In this document: one piece after another, positions 51,776 to 61,782 of the stretch
How positions within the stretch are numbered: the stretch's first letter is position 1
Layout: each line of letters begins with the position of its first letter
Assembly (NCBI GenBank): GCA_014607495.2
Contig: CP053169.1
Coordinates: 8,246,001 to 8,310,000 of the forward strand
Origin: Carposina sasakii
Lineage: Eukaryota > Arthropoda > Insecta > Lepidoptera > Carposinidae
DNA length: 64,000 nt
Reading direction: 5' to 3'
Notes under the pieces: model-generated
Told to the model about the DNA's origin: nothing
The model's database searches: none
The model's input: only the letters and a program-made list of their open reading frames with translations
Made by a program: the position numbers and the translations under genes

Positions 51776-52051
51776 CTTATAAAAAATAATGAATGATGCA
51801 CAGGCAAATTAAATTGATCAAGCGGAGTGTTTCTCAACATAAAAACTGAATAAAATACATAATAAAAATAACAAAATAAAATAAAAATAAATAATTATGA
51901 TTAAAACTGTTATGATACGAGTATTACATTGTGTTATTACAGAATATGGCGCTGAATAAAACGGAACGCCTCTACCACTCGACTGTTTCGGGGTCAATTC
52001 AACATTGTGGAGGAAAACAAGTAGTTTGTGTTTTAGATAACCTACTTACAG
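51776..52051. other. AT-rich intergenic, nothing recognised
   Basis: Includes a low-complexity 'aataaaataaaaataaata' run at 51860-51895. Confidence 0.35.
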
Positions 52052-52131
52052 ACAATTTCTATAACCGACCTTCGAGAGATTTTTTGCATATCTTAGATTT
52101 ATTGTTCAATTGTTTTCATACCAAACTTTGA
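52052..52131. repeat. Foldback MITE family D, half copy
   Basis: 'caatttctataaccgacctt', 'cgagagattttttgcatatc', 'ttgttcaattgttttcatac'. Confidence 0.65.
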
Positions 52132-52480
52132 CTTATATTCCTGTGTCCCTTAGATGGGGCAGAGGGTCTCCATAGATCTCCGCCACCCCGCTGTACTCCG
52201 CCATCAAGCTTCGTGTTTTAATTAGCTCCAGGTCTTCCCTACTTTCTTCGCCTCTGAGATGATCGTCCGCCGCCAGGTAAAGCCGCCACCGCTTTGCTAA
52301 ACTCAACTATGGGGTCTCCATAATGATCCTTTAGTTCTGACTATCCCATTTCGGGCACATAGCAGTTTGTAGGATGTAAAAATTGCATAGTTTCTGCCAG
52401 GGTGGACGGCGCTTGACTTTGCCGAGCAGTGGAACACCATACTTGCGGTTACTTTAATAAATTGTGCCTATCTATCCATC
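52132..52480. other. GC-richer block, possibly a decayed retroelement
   Basis: Bases 52140-52450 are GC-richer ('gatctccgccaccccgctgt', 'ctccgccatcaagcttcgtg') and resemble coding retroelement DNA read on the minus strand, but no family in this window matches and the frames are broken. Confidence 0.3.
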
Positions 52481-52484
52481 ATCA

Positions 52485-52538
52485 TTCTCAGCCTTGATAA
52501 GTCCCATAGGCCTCCCCTAACAACCTCCATTCCGACGA
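52485..52538 (-). repeat. RTE 3'-end fragment
   Basis: 'cccataggcctcccctaaca', 'acctccattccgac' matches the reversed 3' terminus of the full-length RTE at 10940-11005. Confidence 0.65.
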
Positions 52539-52625
52539 TCTATTTAATCAACGGTTTATTAGACGAAGAGCCTACCATTAACACTGATCGAATATCATAC
52601 AATCTATGTATGATTATATGTATGT

Positions 52626-52895
52626 CATACATACATATAATCACACCTTTATCCCTTACGGGGTAGGCAAAGCACCAAGGGCCGATAGAACCACATGGTG
52701 CCACTTCGGATCCATTTTGAGGGTATAGTTGAGATGTACAAGTTCGGTTAGTAGCGACAGATGGTCAGCCCATCGCCTACAAAACACTAAGACCCTCTTG
52801 TCCCTTTACTGACTTGTACAGTATGCCCGGGAAGAGAAGCAGCTGTAGTATTATACGTGTTTTTTTTTTTCATTCCCAGAGCAGCATAGAAGAAA
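52626..52895 (-). repeat. (ATGT)n-tailed non-LTR repeat, minus copy
   Basis: Reverse of 29306-29572: starts CATACATACATATAATCACA, 'ctttatcccttacggggtag', 'gcaccaagggccgatagaac', ends 'cattcccagagcagcataga'. Confidence 0.83.
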
Positions 52896-53154
52896 GTGAT
52901 CAAATATCACTGATGATGAAATAAACCACTGTTCTATTTCCACTATGCAGTGCAGTCTTCACTAATATCTTTTATCGGCATTGGGACGTTCTTATCGGTA
53001 CCAATAAATGCACTTCAAACGGTTTACATTATGTAGTCTGGCTGGTTACGAGCGTTTCCTCTTTGTGTTTATCTTTGGTTACAAGGAATTATGAGTCATA
53101 ATTTTGTAAATGCGTTTTTACTTTTTCGTTTAATACAAAAACATATCATTTTCA

Positions 53155-53279
53155 GTCATGAGAAGTCCACTGCTGTACATAGGCCTCACTTAATGACCAC
53201 TGCGAACGGTTAGAAGCGACCTGCATCCAGCAGATACCCGCGATTTTTACTAGGTCGTCCGTCCATCTCACGGGTGGCA
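53155..53279 (-). pseudogene. 5'-truncated RTE LINE 3' end
   Basis: 'gagaagtccactgctgtaca', 'taggcctcacttaatgacca' and 'taggtcgtccgtccatctca' are the reversed C-terminal coding end of an RTE (region of WTDDL...AYVQQW). Diverged, about 125 bp. Confidence 0.7.
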
Positions 53280-54124
53280 TATTATGAATTTTCAAAAAAA
53301 ATTATGCATGTAGAAACCATATTGCGACTGTTATGTTATGCAAGTTTAGTATTTAAGGTGATACAGTGGGGTTAACATACCCTTCGGTTAAAACTCCCCT
53401 TCCAAAAATTTGATAAAAAAAAACGTAAATAACCCAATAATCCCCACTATCAAATTAGAAAAGGGCAAACTCTACCCTGGGACCACTTTAAGACTGGGAC
53501 GAGATGTCCCCTAACCCTTCGTCTCAATCGTGTTTAAAACTTCAATCTTAAAATATACACATACGGTTTCGAGTCTCAATTTTTGAGGATAAGTTCTTTA
53601 TAGTGTGCTATTTTTGTATCATTTCGATTAAAATACTTCTCTCACTTTACAGCAGCATCCTACATACTTGGGGCACGTTCCAAAATTCCCGCTAACCGTA
53701 ACACACGGATTGTATTCATTCCATGCATTTGGCTCGGAAACAGTGTCTGACCGCATTTCGGAACGCACCTGTAAAGTTTAGAGGAGACCGGGGCTGGTTG
53801 ACTATAAGGGTAGGTAGACTCACTGTCAAAAACTCATTCACCAACAACCAGTGAGGTACGAGAGTCCGTCATTGTCCCCCCCCCCCTGTCAAATTCGTAT
53901 TACCTACTTAAAATAAATTTCAAAGGATTTTGACATTTCATGGCGAATATTATACAATCTTCACTATCGCATTGCTTTTGCTACTTAAGTAATAAGTGAG
54001 CTATTTAGTGGGCTATTTTCAAATTTTAAAACCATTTCGTATATCCTGCCCTTACTTCTGTTACTCCTTGTATAAGAACTCTTCAAAAAATATTATACAT
54101 TAGAGCCAACGAGTCCAATTTTTA
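53280..54124. other. Intergenic, nothing recognised
   Basis: Contains a C-run of 13 at 53877-53889 and a block at 53550-53610 ('cggtttcgagtctcaatttt') that looks like a decayed MITE A arm. Confidence 0.4.
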
Positions 54125-54440
54125 CAAGCTTTTATTTAACTTGCAATGTATATTTGTTCGGGTGAAATCTTACAACTCAATTTTAAGGCACTTGCTCTCA
54201 ACCGATTGGGCTGAAATTTGGTGAGCACGTTCAGTTCGGATGACAATGCATGATTAACAGTGTGACGTCATTCTAAATCCAACATGGCGGCATACCCACA
54301 ATGGCGAACCAATTATTTTTAATGCATTCCTACAATATGGGTATCAAATTAAAGGGCTAGCTGAGAGTAACTCGAAAAAAATGTGACGTCACTCTTAATC
54401 CAATATGGCGGACTTCTAAAACTTGAAAATCTATTTTGAA
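54125..54440 (+). repeat. 'aagcttttattt' dispersed repeat, plus fragment
   Basis: 'aagcttttatttaacttgca', 'aaattttaaggcac'-like, 'aaccgattgggctgaaattt', 'cggatgacaatgcatgatta' and two 'tgtgacgtcattctaaatcc'-like units (54260 and 54382). Confidence 0.6.
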
Positions 54441-54469
54441 ACAGATATTTTTAGTATAAAATAAAATTT

Positions 54470-55870
54470 AGGTAAAAAAAACCTTTTTAAAAACAAGCTT
54501 TTATTTAAATGCGCTAAAAAGAAAAAATAAACTTTTACACTAAAACTTTTACTGTTAATTTATAACGTCATTTCAAATTTAACACATTTGACACAATTTA
54601 TATGTTACTAGTGGACGCCCGCGACTCCGTCCGCGTGGACTACAGAAAAAATAAAAAGTAGCCTATATGTTAAGTGTAAAAAGTAGCCTATATGTTATCG
54701 CGGTTGTCGTAAAAAATTAATTCACGTTTGTCCCCTTCCCGTGGGAATTTCGGGAAATCCGTTCCCAGTGCTTCCTCGGGGTCCCAAATAAACATATATG
54801 CTCAACTTCAGATTCACATGTTTAACCGTTTTCGTAAAAAATAAATAATTCCCGTTGGTCTCCTTCCCGTGGGAATTTCGGGAAATCCGTTCTAGTGTTT
54901 CCTCGCAGTCCCTAATGAACATATATGCCCAATTTCAGCTTCATATGTATAGCGGTTTTCGTAAAAACTATGAATTCCCGTTTGTTCCCTTCCCGTGGGA
55001 ATTTCGGGAAATCCGTTTTTAGTCCTCCCTCGCTGTCCCCAATGAACATATATGCCCGATTTCAGCTTCATATGTATAGCGGTTTTCGTAAAAACTATGA
55101 ATTCCCGTTTGTCCCCTTCCCGTGGGAATTTCGGGAAATCCGTTTTTAGTCCTCCCTCGCTGTCCCCAATGAACATATATGCCCGATTTCAGCTTCATAT
55201 GTATAGCGGTTTTCGTAAAAAATATAGAATTCCCGTTGGTCGCCTTCCCGTGGGAATATCGGGAAATTCTTATAGCCTATGTTCATCCAGGTCCAATAAG
55301 GATTCTAACGGTGAAAGAATTTTTGAAATCGGTCCAGTAGTTTTTGAGCCTATTCATTACAACCAAACAAACAAAGTTTTCCTCTTTATAATATTAGTGT
55401 AGATAAAAGCTTGTCGCGACATTTAAGTACTCGTATTTACGTTGTTACTTTTAAATGTTTATTAGGCAGCATCTTTGTGTTGATGTTTCAGATTTTCCCA
55501 TATTGTTCCCACGCATATCGAAGAAATATCCGTCGACCCTTCCAGAGCTTCGTGTAGAAGAGTAAGAGAGTAATATACAACAGGGTTCGCCCCGGTGCCC
55601 CGAGGTGGTATGTTCACGACATCATGTCATCATGCCACTCAGTCCTCGGCACGGCCTCACCTTGACTTATTAAAAATTTAAAACTAAAAAAGTAAATACG
55701 AGTACTTAAATGTCGCGACAAGCTTTTATAACATATAAATTGTGTCAAATGTGTTAAATTTGAAATGACGTTATAAATTAACAGTAAAAGTTTTAGTGTA
55801 AAAGTTTATTTTTTCTTTTTAGCGCATTTAAATAAAAGCTTGTTTTTAAAAAGGTTTTTTTTACCTAAAT
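54470..55870. repeat. ~130-bp inverted repeats flanking the VNTR element
   Basis: Bases 54475-54607 ('aaaacctttttaaaaacaag', 'ctttactgttaatttataac', 'gacacaatttatatgtta') are inverted at 55732-55866 ('taacatataaattgtgtcaa', 'agttttagtgtaaaagttta', 'aataaaagcttgtttttaaa'). A smaller inner pair lies at 55403-55440 and 55690-55730 around AAGCTTGTCGCGACATTTAA. The left flank, the VNTR element and about 330 bp are enclosed. Confidence 0.75.
54608..55404 (+). repeat. Composite 'ctagtggacgcc' element containing a 5 x 127-bp VNTR
   Basis: The head CTAGTGGACGCCCGCGACTC runs to about 54700. Five tandem units with the anchor CCCGTGGGAATTTCGGGAAA start at 54738, 54866, 54992, 55119 and 55247 (steps 128, 126, 127, 128). 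The tail has 'gcctatgttcatccaggtcc', 'tcggtccagtagtttttgag' and the end 'ataatattagtgtagat'. Units 3 and 4 are nearly identical. Head, VNTR and tail give an overall plan like composite retroposons with VNTRs (analogy only). Open frames on both strands are products of the repeat. Confidence 0.85.
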
Positions 55871-56104
55871 TTTTTAGCCATAGTTACACACTATAAGCAC
55901 TTAATAGAGTTTATCCCATCTTTTGTATGCAACATATAAATATATTCACAGCAGAAATTCATGTTATCTTGACTCTACGTAAGTAACTCCGATGAAGCTA
56001 CTAGGTACTTCTACTTTACTACGTATTCAAATATCCTCGATTTATATTTAGTAACTAATATTATATCACTATGTCCGTGTAGTATCGACACTACTCCATG
56101 TGTG
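55871..56104. other. Intergenic, nothing recognised
   Basis: No gene is seen. Confidence 0.3.
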
Positions 56105-56270
56105 TCCGTGGGTATCGTAAGGATTCCGGGAGATGGGCATCAGTCACATAGTCCGAAAATCAAGCCGCCTGCTCAGCATGGTGACTAAGGGCATAAACCC
56201 CTATATGACAGTAGCCTTATGGCGTGCCCTGGGGGAGGTCTCTGTCCAGGAGTGAACTGCAATAAGGCTG
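56105..56270 (+). repeat. RTE-tail SINE-like repeat, plus copy
   Basis: 'ccgtgggtatcgtaaggatt', 'ccgggagatgggcatcagtc', 'atggtgactaagggcataaa', 'gcgtgccctgggggaggtct', ending 'tgcaataaggctgatg'. Confidence 0.82.
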
Positions 56271-56279
56271 ATGTGTCAT

Positions 56280-56660
56280 CGTCTTCCTGCCCTGTTCCCA
56301 TTTATTTGGGGTCGGCGCAATATGTTCTTTTCTTCCATTCATCCCTATTATCCGTCATCTCATTGTTCGCTCCCAGTACACGCGTATCCTCCCTCACACA
56401 GTCCATCCAACACTTCTTTGGTCTACCTCTTCCTTTATATCCATCCACACTCATTCACAACGCTCTCTGTAAAATATGACGTACCAAGACAGACGGTTAC
56501 TTCGTAACTTGTCTGTGATCGGCGCAACTTTCAAACTTCCTCTTATATACTCATTTCTTATTTTATCTATTCTTGTAACTCCACATCCATTTCAACATTC
56601 TCATCTCGCTTACATGCAGTTGATTTTCATCCTTCTTCTTTACGGCCCAGCAATAAGACT
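56280..56660 (-). pseudogene. C-terminal remnant of an RTE/BovB-like LINE
   Basis: On the minus strand, fragments of the characteristic C-terminal region can be read (LSWYGHVMRR-like, then GRGRPKKCWMDCVREDT, near the 3' end DPK-stop). The frame is broken in places, and the tail TGGGAACAGGGCAGGAAGAC, 'gatgac' follows. A shorter plus copy is at 41812. It belongs to a different RTE lineage from 7861-11032. Confidence 0.65.
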
Positions 56661-57655
56661 GATGTATGTGTATGTATAATATGTGACATTTGGATGCAGC
56701 CTTTAAAAAAATAGTAAACAATATTAGTATTATAAAGAGTAGTTCACATGTGTCGGCGGCGTTATGTTACGTAACGTGCCCTAACTAATGCGCAACTCCT
56801 CAACCTCATTGCATTTAGAGCAACCTAATATACATTTTGAAGGATAAACCACGTCTGACATATCTATGCAATAAGGGATTTTCTGTCAACTAAGTAAAAA
56901 TATTAGTAAGTCAAATCGCCCGAATAGATAGTGTGAGCGAATCTCCTACCCGAAATTCTGTATGGAGAGTTGAAAGGGGGAGCTAGGTAGGAGATGTAGG
57001 TAACGCCATCTATTTTTGACAATTATTTTAACTTGTTAAAAAATCCCTCATTGAAATTATTAATGGTTTGCTATAGCGAGATATTTACTTATACGTTTTT
57101 CTTGAATGTTCTTTACACTTTTTTTTTAAATACATGCATATAGACACGGCTGTGTCCCCGAAATGGGATAGCCAGTACTGCAAGATTACGTACGATCTGA
57201 TACCGCTGTGGTAAACGTGCCTGTAGGATCTCCCCCACGACAGTTCTCAACAGCAGTAGTTCCTGAGGTTAGCGCGTTCAAACAAACAAACTCTTCAGCT
57301 TGATAATATTAGTATAGATTATAATAATAAGTTCTTCTCATTGCGTTGCCGCGAATAGGTCCTTCGGGATCCCTCGTGTCACATGGCCAGGTCAGCTTAG
57401 AAAAGGGTAAGTAGGGCAAGGTGAAGCGACATTAAAAGGTATGGATTGCCACTGCAGTGAGAATTGCAGCAGAACTTTCGACATGATTGGTAGCTTTTTT
57501 CGCTCATTGTTAGGTATATGGTTCCTCTATGTTACTCGTAACTCTCTATTAGACGACACGGCAACGACACGACAATGACATTAATTTCATCATCTAGTAT
57601 GGCGGCCGTGTCGTCTAGTGGAAAAACGAGCCATATCTATCTATCTTCTTCTATT
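56661..57655. other. Intergenic with a non-LTR 3' end fragment
   Basis: 57265-57318 ('caaacaaacaaactcttcag', 'ataatattagtatagat') is the 3' terminus of a 'ctagtggacgcc'-type element. Bases 57150-57260 resemble the decayed block at 26560. No gene is seen. Confidence 0.4.
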
Positions 57656-57950
57656 TATACATATAATAAAAATGTAACGGATCGCTGTCTGTACATGGAA
57701 GATATATGACAAAAAAAATGTTATAGGAGACCTATATCAACGCAATATTATAGTAGCTAAAAGAATGACTTTTGGAATTTTTGTCTGTTTGTCGGTTTGT
57801 CTGTTTGTCTGTGCGTTTGTGCACGCTAATCTCAGAAAAAGCTGAACCGATTTCGATGTAGTATTCAGGAATATATTGTCACAGGTCCCACTTAACATAT
57901 AGGCTACTTTTTATCCCGGGAAAATGTTTTCCACTATATTTAATACATGA
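57656..57950 (-). repeat. 'ctagtggacgcc' family, minus copy lacking the head
   Basis: Starts 'tatacatataataaaaatgt', 'aacggatcgctgtctgtaca', then a duplicated 'tgtctgtttgtc' run, 'acaggtcccacttaacatat' and 'tatcccgggaaaatgtttt'. The CTAGTGGACG head is missing. Confidence 0.82.
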
Positions 57951-58300
57951 TTGCTACCAAAACAGCCGTGGTTGTGCCGTGGCCGTGGTCGTCTAGTGGA
58001 AAAACGTCCAATCTAAGGAAATTATTGTTGCACTTTCTATATAACAATGGTTAGTGACAACTCAAAAATACTTTCCGCCTCACTGGTATTTTATTTACCG
58101 TTCCTAAATTATCTTGAACAATGATAGGTAAATAATAAAGGATTGGTGTATATGAAAACGGAATACATTAATACTAGCTATGAGCGCAACTTCGCCTGCA
58201 TTAAATACTTTTAAAAACAACTACCCACATTTATTTAAAAAGGCTTTATCTATCCATGGATATACACGTGTCAATACCGAGTAGGTATTATCTAAAATTA
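57951..58300. other. Intergenic, nothing recognised
   Basis: No gene is seen. Confidence 0.3.
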
Positions 58301-58760
58301 TACAGGATGTTTTTTCGTTGCCACCCTTAACGAAGGGTACGCATCTATACGTCAAATAAAGTAAGTTTATGCCAAAAAAAAAGCTGGGAAACGATGTAAA
58401 TTTTTTGGATTTTTTTTTAAATTACATGATCCGGCGGTTCTGTCGGCCCTTGGTGCTGGGCCTACCTCCCAAGGGATAAAGGCGTGATTATATGTATGTA
58501 TGTATGATCGGGCGAAATTTATAGTGTCCAGTGTTTATGCTATTTTTTTCATAGACAGGTATTAATTATTTCTCGCGAAAAAAATCTTGCTATACGCGTC
58601 AATGTGCATTAATGCAGAAAATCGCAGTCTAGTCAACTTTGCACCCTAATATTTTGGAAACCAGACCCTTCCCAGGTATGCTTCCATGGCGAAAATTGAT
58701 CGTGATGATGAGGAGATTCCGTAGTTTTCGGGAACGTTGACGACCAAAAATCACCCTGTC
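58301..58760 (-). repeat. MITE family B, minus copy with nested insertion
   Basis: TACAGGATGTTTTTTCGTTG ... 'ttgacgaccaaaaatcaccc', TGTC. Interrupted at 58433-58506 by an (ATGT)n-tailed fragment. Confidence 0.85.
58433..58506 (+). repeat. (ATGT)n-tailed repeat nested in MITE B
   Basis: 'ctgtcggcccttggtgctgg', 'aagggataaaggcgtgatta', TATGTATGTATGTATG. The words ATGATC on both sides (about 58425-58430 and 58504-58509) look like a short target duplication. Confidence 0.78.
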
Positions 58761-58964
58761 TTTAACTTTTGACACAAAAAGTGGAATAAGATATCTTTTG
58801 TATCTTTTTTCATGTGATATCGTAGTTCTACTCGGGTGAATTGCATATTAATTGCGTTATTAATCTTGCTCAACGGCCAATTCTTTTCAATGGTCAGACG
58901 CCTATCTGAAGGATAAAATTGATGCTATGCTATATCTTGATCGAGGTTTTATCCTTCATACCTA

Positions 58965-59311
58965 TACAGGGTTTGGGTGACAGCCAGGCAAATACTGAAA
59001 TGCTGAAGGAATACCATTGTGTTGAGTTATACGACAGTGTTATTATTTGCAGGAAATGTATTTTTGAAAATGTGAAAAAAATGACAGAAATTTTTGGAAT
59101 TTTCCTGCGAAAATTTTCAGTGTTTTCTGCTTCAGAATCATGATCTAAAATCATGGTATCAAAATTAACCCGATAGCTCAGTTGGTTAGAGCGAAAGCAC
59201 TGTTTGCGAGTGGTCGTGAGTTCAAATCTCAATCGGGTGAAGGAATTTTTTCATTTTCTTATTAATATTTTATAGTATCAATATTTGCCTGGCTGTCACA
59301 AACACCCTATA
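58965..59311 (+). repeat. MITE family C, internally deleted copy carrying a SINE
   Basis: TACAGGGTTTGGGTGACAGC through 'aggaaatgtatttttg', then a jump to 'aaaatgtgaaaaaaatgaca', 'gaaaattttcagtgttttct' and the right end 'tatcaatatttgcctggctg', TCACAAACACCCTATA. The middle of the family is missing. Confidence 0.83.
59163..59274 (+). repeat. Short tRNA-headed SINE nested in MITE C with 7-bp target duplication
   Basis: Flanked by GTATCAA at 59156-59162 and 59275-59281. Bases 59167-59240 keep tRNA spacing: acceptor strands AACCCGA and TCGGGTG, TA at 8-9, D-arm GCTC/GAGC, T-arm with loop TTCAAAT, all in canonical register. A-box TAGCTCAGTTGG and B-box GAGTTCAAATC are present. The anticodon stem pairs poorly, so it is not a working tRNA (closest in look to an Asn-type sequence, uncertain). 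The tail GGAATTTTTTCATTTTCTTA, 'ttaatattttata' matches the minus copy at 2877-2975. Confidence 0.8.
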
Positions 59312-59616
59312 CAAGACCATTGGAAAAATCTGCCCCAAATTAAATTTCTGCCTCGAACTTAAAACAATCGTGTATCAGTTGAGAATCTAACAAAATCTCC
59401 AAAACTGTTTTCAAAACGGAGTACTATGACATACAAACATACGGAGAATTATAGAATAGTTAAGTAGACAAGAGTATTTGTATTATTATTTACAAAGGCC
59501 ACGCTGTTGACCTATATCGAGCCTCAATGAGAAATATACTGTACATGGGTACATGTGAGTGGAATATATTATGTTTAGTTAGTTGAGTAATTCGCTCATA
59601 AAAAAGTAAGATAATA
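59312..59616. other. Intergenic, nothing recognised
   Basis: No gene is seen. Confidence 0.3.
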
Positions 59617-59992
59617 TACAGGGTGATTTTTGGTCGTCAATGTTCCCGAAAACTACGGAATCTCCTTATCATCACGATCATTTTTCTCCATGGAAGCATA
59701 TCTGGGAAGTGTTTAGTTCCCAAGATATTAGGGTGAGTAAATAGACTGCGTTTTTCTGCATAAATGCACATAGACGCACGTAGCAAGATTTTTGCACGAG
59801 AAATAATTAATATCTGTCTATGAAAAAACTAGCATAAACACTGGACACATTAAGTTTTGCTCAATCAAGTAATGATTTTTTTTTCAAAAAAATTTACTTC
59901 ATTTCCCGGCATTTTTTTGGCATAAACTTACTTTATTTGATGTATAGAGTACGTACCATTCGTTAAGGCTGGCAATGGAAAAACACCCTGTA
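59617..59992 (+). repeat. MITE family B, full-length plus copy
   Basis: TACAGGGTGATTTTTGGTCG ... 'cgttaaggctggcaatggaa', AAACACCCTGTA, 376 bp; flanked by TA. Confidence 0.88.
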
Positions 59993-60007
59993 TAATCTTA
60001 TTATATC

Positions 60008-60240
60008 AGCTGTCAAATCCACTGCTGGACAGGACCTCCTCCAAACTACCTTCACTGCGACCTGTTGAAAGCGTCCTGCATCCAGCAGATACCTGCGGTC
60101 CTGACTAGGTCGTCCGCCCATCGCGGGTGGCCTCCCCACGCTGCGCTTGCCGGTACGTGGTACCCACTCTAAAACTTTACGGCTCCATCGGCCATCGGTT
60201 CTTCTAGCAATGTGCCCTGCCCATTGCCATTTTAGGTTGG
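60008..60240 (-). pseudogene. 5'-truncated RTE LINE 3' end
   Basis: 'ccactgctggacaggacctc', 'taggtcgtccgcccatcgcg', 'ggtggcctccccacgctgcg', 'cttgccggtacgtggtaccc' and 'tcggccatcggttcttctag' are the reversed C-terminal coding end (GHIARR...W...GKR...WTDDL) of an RTE close to 7861-11032, with small deletions that break the frame. Confidence 0.8.
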
Positions 60241-60254
60241 GAATCTTCGTAATA

Positions 60255-60425
60255 TTATCATCTTCCAGCGCATATGGGATATGCGCAATATGTTTTATTT
60301 AGAAACTTTGCGATCGGCTGCATGCCGGAAGCCAACCCTACTCGGGTAAGTATAGCTAAGTGTTAATTTTAGAATATTAAAATCCGTACACTGATACAGA
60401 CCCGTGACTGGGACTCTTTCTAACA
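60255..60425 (-). repeat. tRNA-derived SINE, minus copy without the head
   Basis: Reversed: 'cccagtcacgggtctgtatc', 'agtgtacggattttaatatt', 'aacacttagctatacttacc', then 'catattgcgcatatcccata', GGAAGATGATAATA. Same body as 42765. Confidence 0.75.
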
Positions 60426-61177
60426 GTCACCTTACAAAAAATACAGACAATACCTATAGGAAATGGTTTAGAAGCACAAGATCGCCAATTTCCTTGTTTT
60501 CCCCAAACTAGTTGAAATAACCACAAGATTACCTACAGTCTTCGGATCACGTAGCCTAGGAAACCTGTCCAAGGCTGTAATACTTGACCGAACCGAGACT
60601 TTAATGACCACATAAAAAAAAAACAAAAAACAGATCATCTAGGAAGAGCAAAAAGTTGATGCGAACTTTTTTCTAGAACACCAAACATGCTGACGGGCTT
60701 TTTGTTAAACTAATTTATCTGCCTGAAAAGGTAAAGATATTCTACGTTTTGAGAAGACACTAGCGACGCGATCACTGTTCTCATTTTTTGTAAAATAACT
60801 CGACCTTTGACAGTTATTTAGATGAAAAAAGCATTTAATTTTAAAAAAAACCTTTGCCGCTTAGCAACAAACGTTATTTTCACGGCAAAAAGTGTAGGCA
60901 TTTGTTTGTTGTTTATTAAAGGTTTAATTACCTAAATTGATAGATTAAAAGCGATTGTTTGAGTGTAAACAAGGGGTTGTTGTCATAAAAATTTATCGTA
61001 CCTACCTATATTCGAATCTTTTTATTTTGAAACCCATTCTTAGTTACCTCAAATATACTTATTTTATGTTGGAAAAAAGCTGGGTATAATTTTTAGTTAA
61101 AATGAATTTGTGATGTTTTCTGGTAAATAAGTTATACTCGTATTTTGCTTATTTGTGATGTGCTGGTAGTGCATATG
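60426..61177. other. Intergenic, nothing recognised
   Basis: No gene or family repeat is recognised. Confidence 0.35.
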
Positions 61178-61331
61178 CAGGGCCGGCCCGCCCATACGGC
61201 GAACGTAGCAATCACTCCAGGCGCCAAATCCTAGAGGGCGCCTAAATGGTAAAGATACATAGGTATATATTATTAGGAGCAAACAGGAGAGGCTCACACT
61301 CCATCCTAAAATTTACTTCGGGCCGGCGCTG
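61178..61331. repeat. hAT-like MITE (CAGGGCCGGC ends)
   Basis: Starts CAGGGCCGGCCC and ends GGGCCGGCGCTG, the terminal pattern of hAT-type elements, which make 8-bp target duplications. The flanks TGCATATG and TGCATGGT agree at the first five bases, so the duplication has decayed or is not real. 154 bp, no ORF. Confidence 0.65.
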
Positions 61332-61615
61332 TGCATGGTATATCTATGCAGGTAAGCTGAGTAAATGTTGAGGCGGAATACGATCTCTTCATGGGTCCAT
61401 GTAAGTTGATTTTGACTTACATTACACTTATTTTTGAGGATTTGTCCGATGTTTTCATTCATCATTATAATCCGTCATATTGTTCAGAAATTATTCTGCT
61501 AAAGGTAATGGCTGTATGGACAGAGTTACCCTCGCTTTTCCTCGCGATGAACTAAAGAAAAAAAAAACACTTATTTTATCACTTCTTCTTGTTATTTCTA
61601 TTAGCAGGCATGTAT
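61332..61615. other. Intergenic, nothing recognised
   Basis: No gene is seen. Confidence 0.3.
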
Positions 61616-61782
61616 GAGACAGCAGCGCCTCCTGTGTTGACAACATAATCCAAAATCACACTGCGGGCACCAACCCGCCTGCCCAGCGTGGTGACTATGG
61701 GCAAACCCCCCTAATAGCAGTCGCCTTGTGCATTCCCTGAGGGAGGCCTACGTCCAGCAGTGAATTGCAATAGGCTGCTGTA
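61616..61782 (+). repeat. RTE-tail SINE-like repeat, plus copy
   Basis: 'gacagcagcgcctcctgtgt', 'aacccgcctgcccagcgtgg', 'tgactatgggcaaacccccc', 'gaggcctacgtccagcagtg', 'aattgcaataggctg'. Confidence 0.85.

Noticed and set aside
52626..52660. CRISPR-like or telomeric arrays in (ATGT)n and (GAT)n runs
   Set aside because: These are short microsatellite tails of retroposons in a eukaryotic genome; no spacer-repeat structure and no TTAGG arrays are present.
54892..55402. Repeating open frames on both strands at 54722-55402
   Set aside because: They are generated by the 127-bp tandem units; a period that is not a multiple of three in every step and the lack of any domain argue against a repeat protein.
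58919..59232. Open frames at 58919-59143 and 58930-59232
   Set aside because: They are built from MITE C termini and the nested SINE.
59167..59240. A functional tRNA gene
   Set aside because: Acceptor, D and T arms keep canonical spacing, but the anticodon stem pairs poorly, position 1-72 is mismatched, and the unit has a SINE tail and target duplication.
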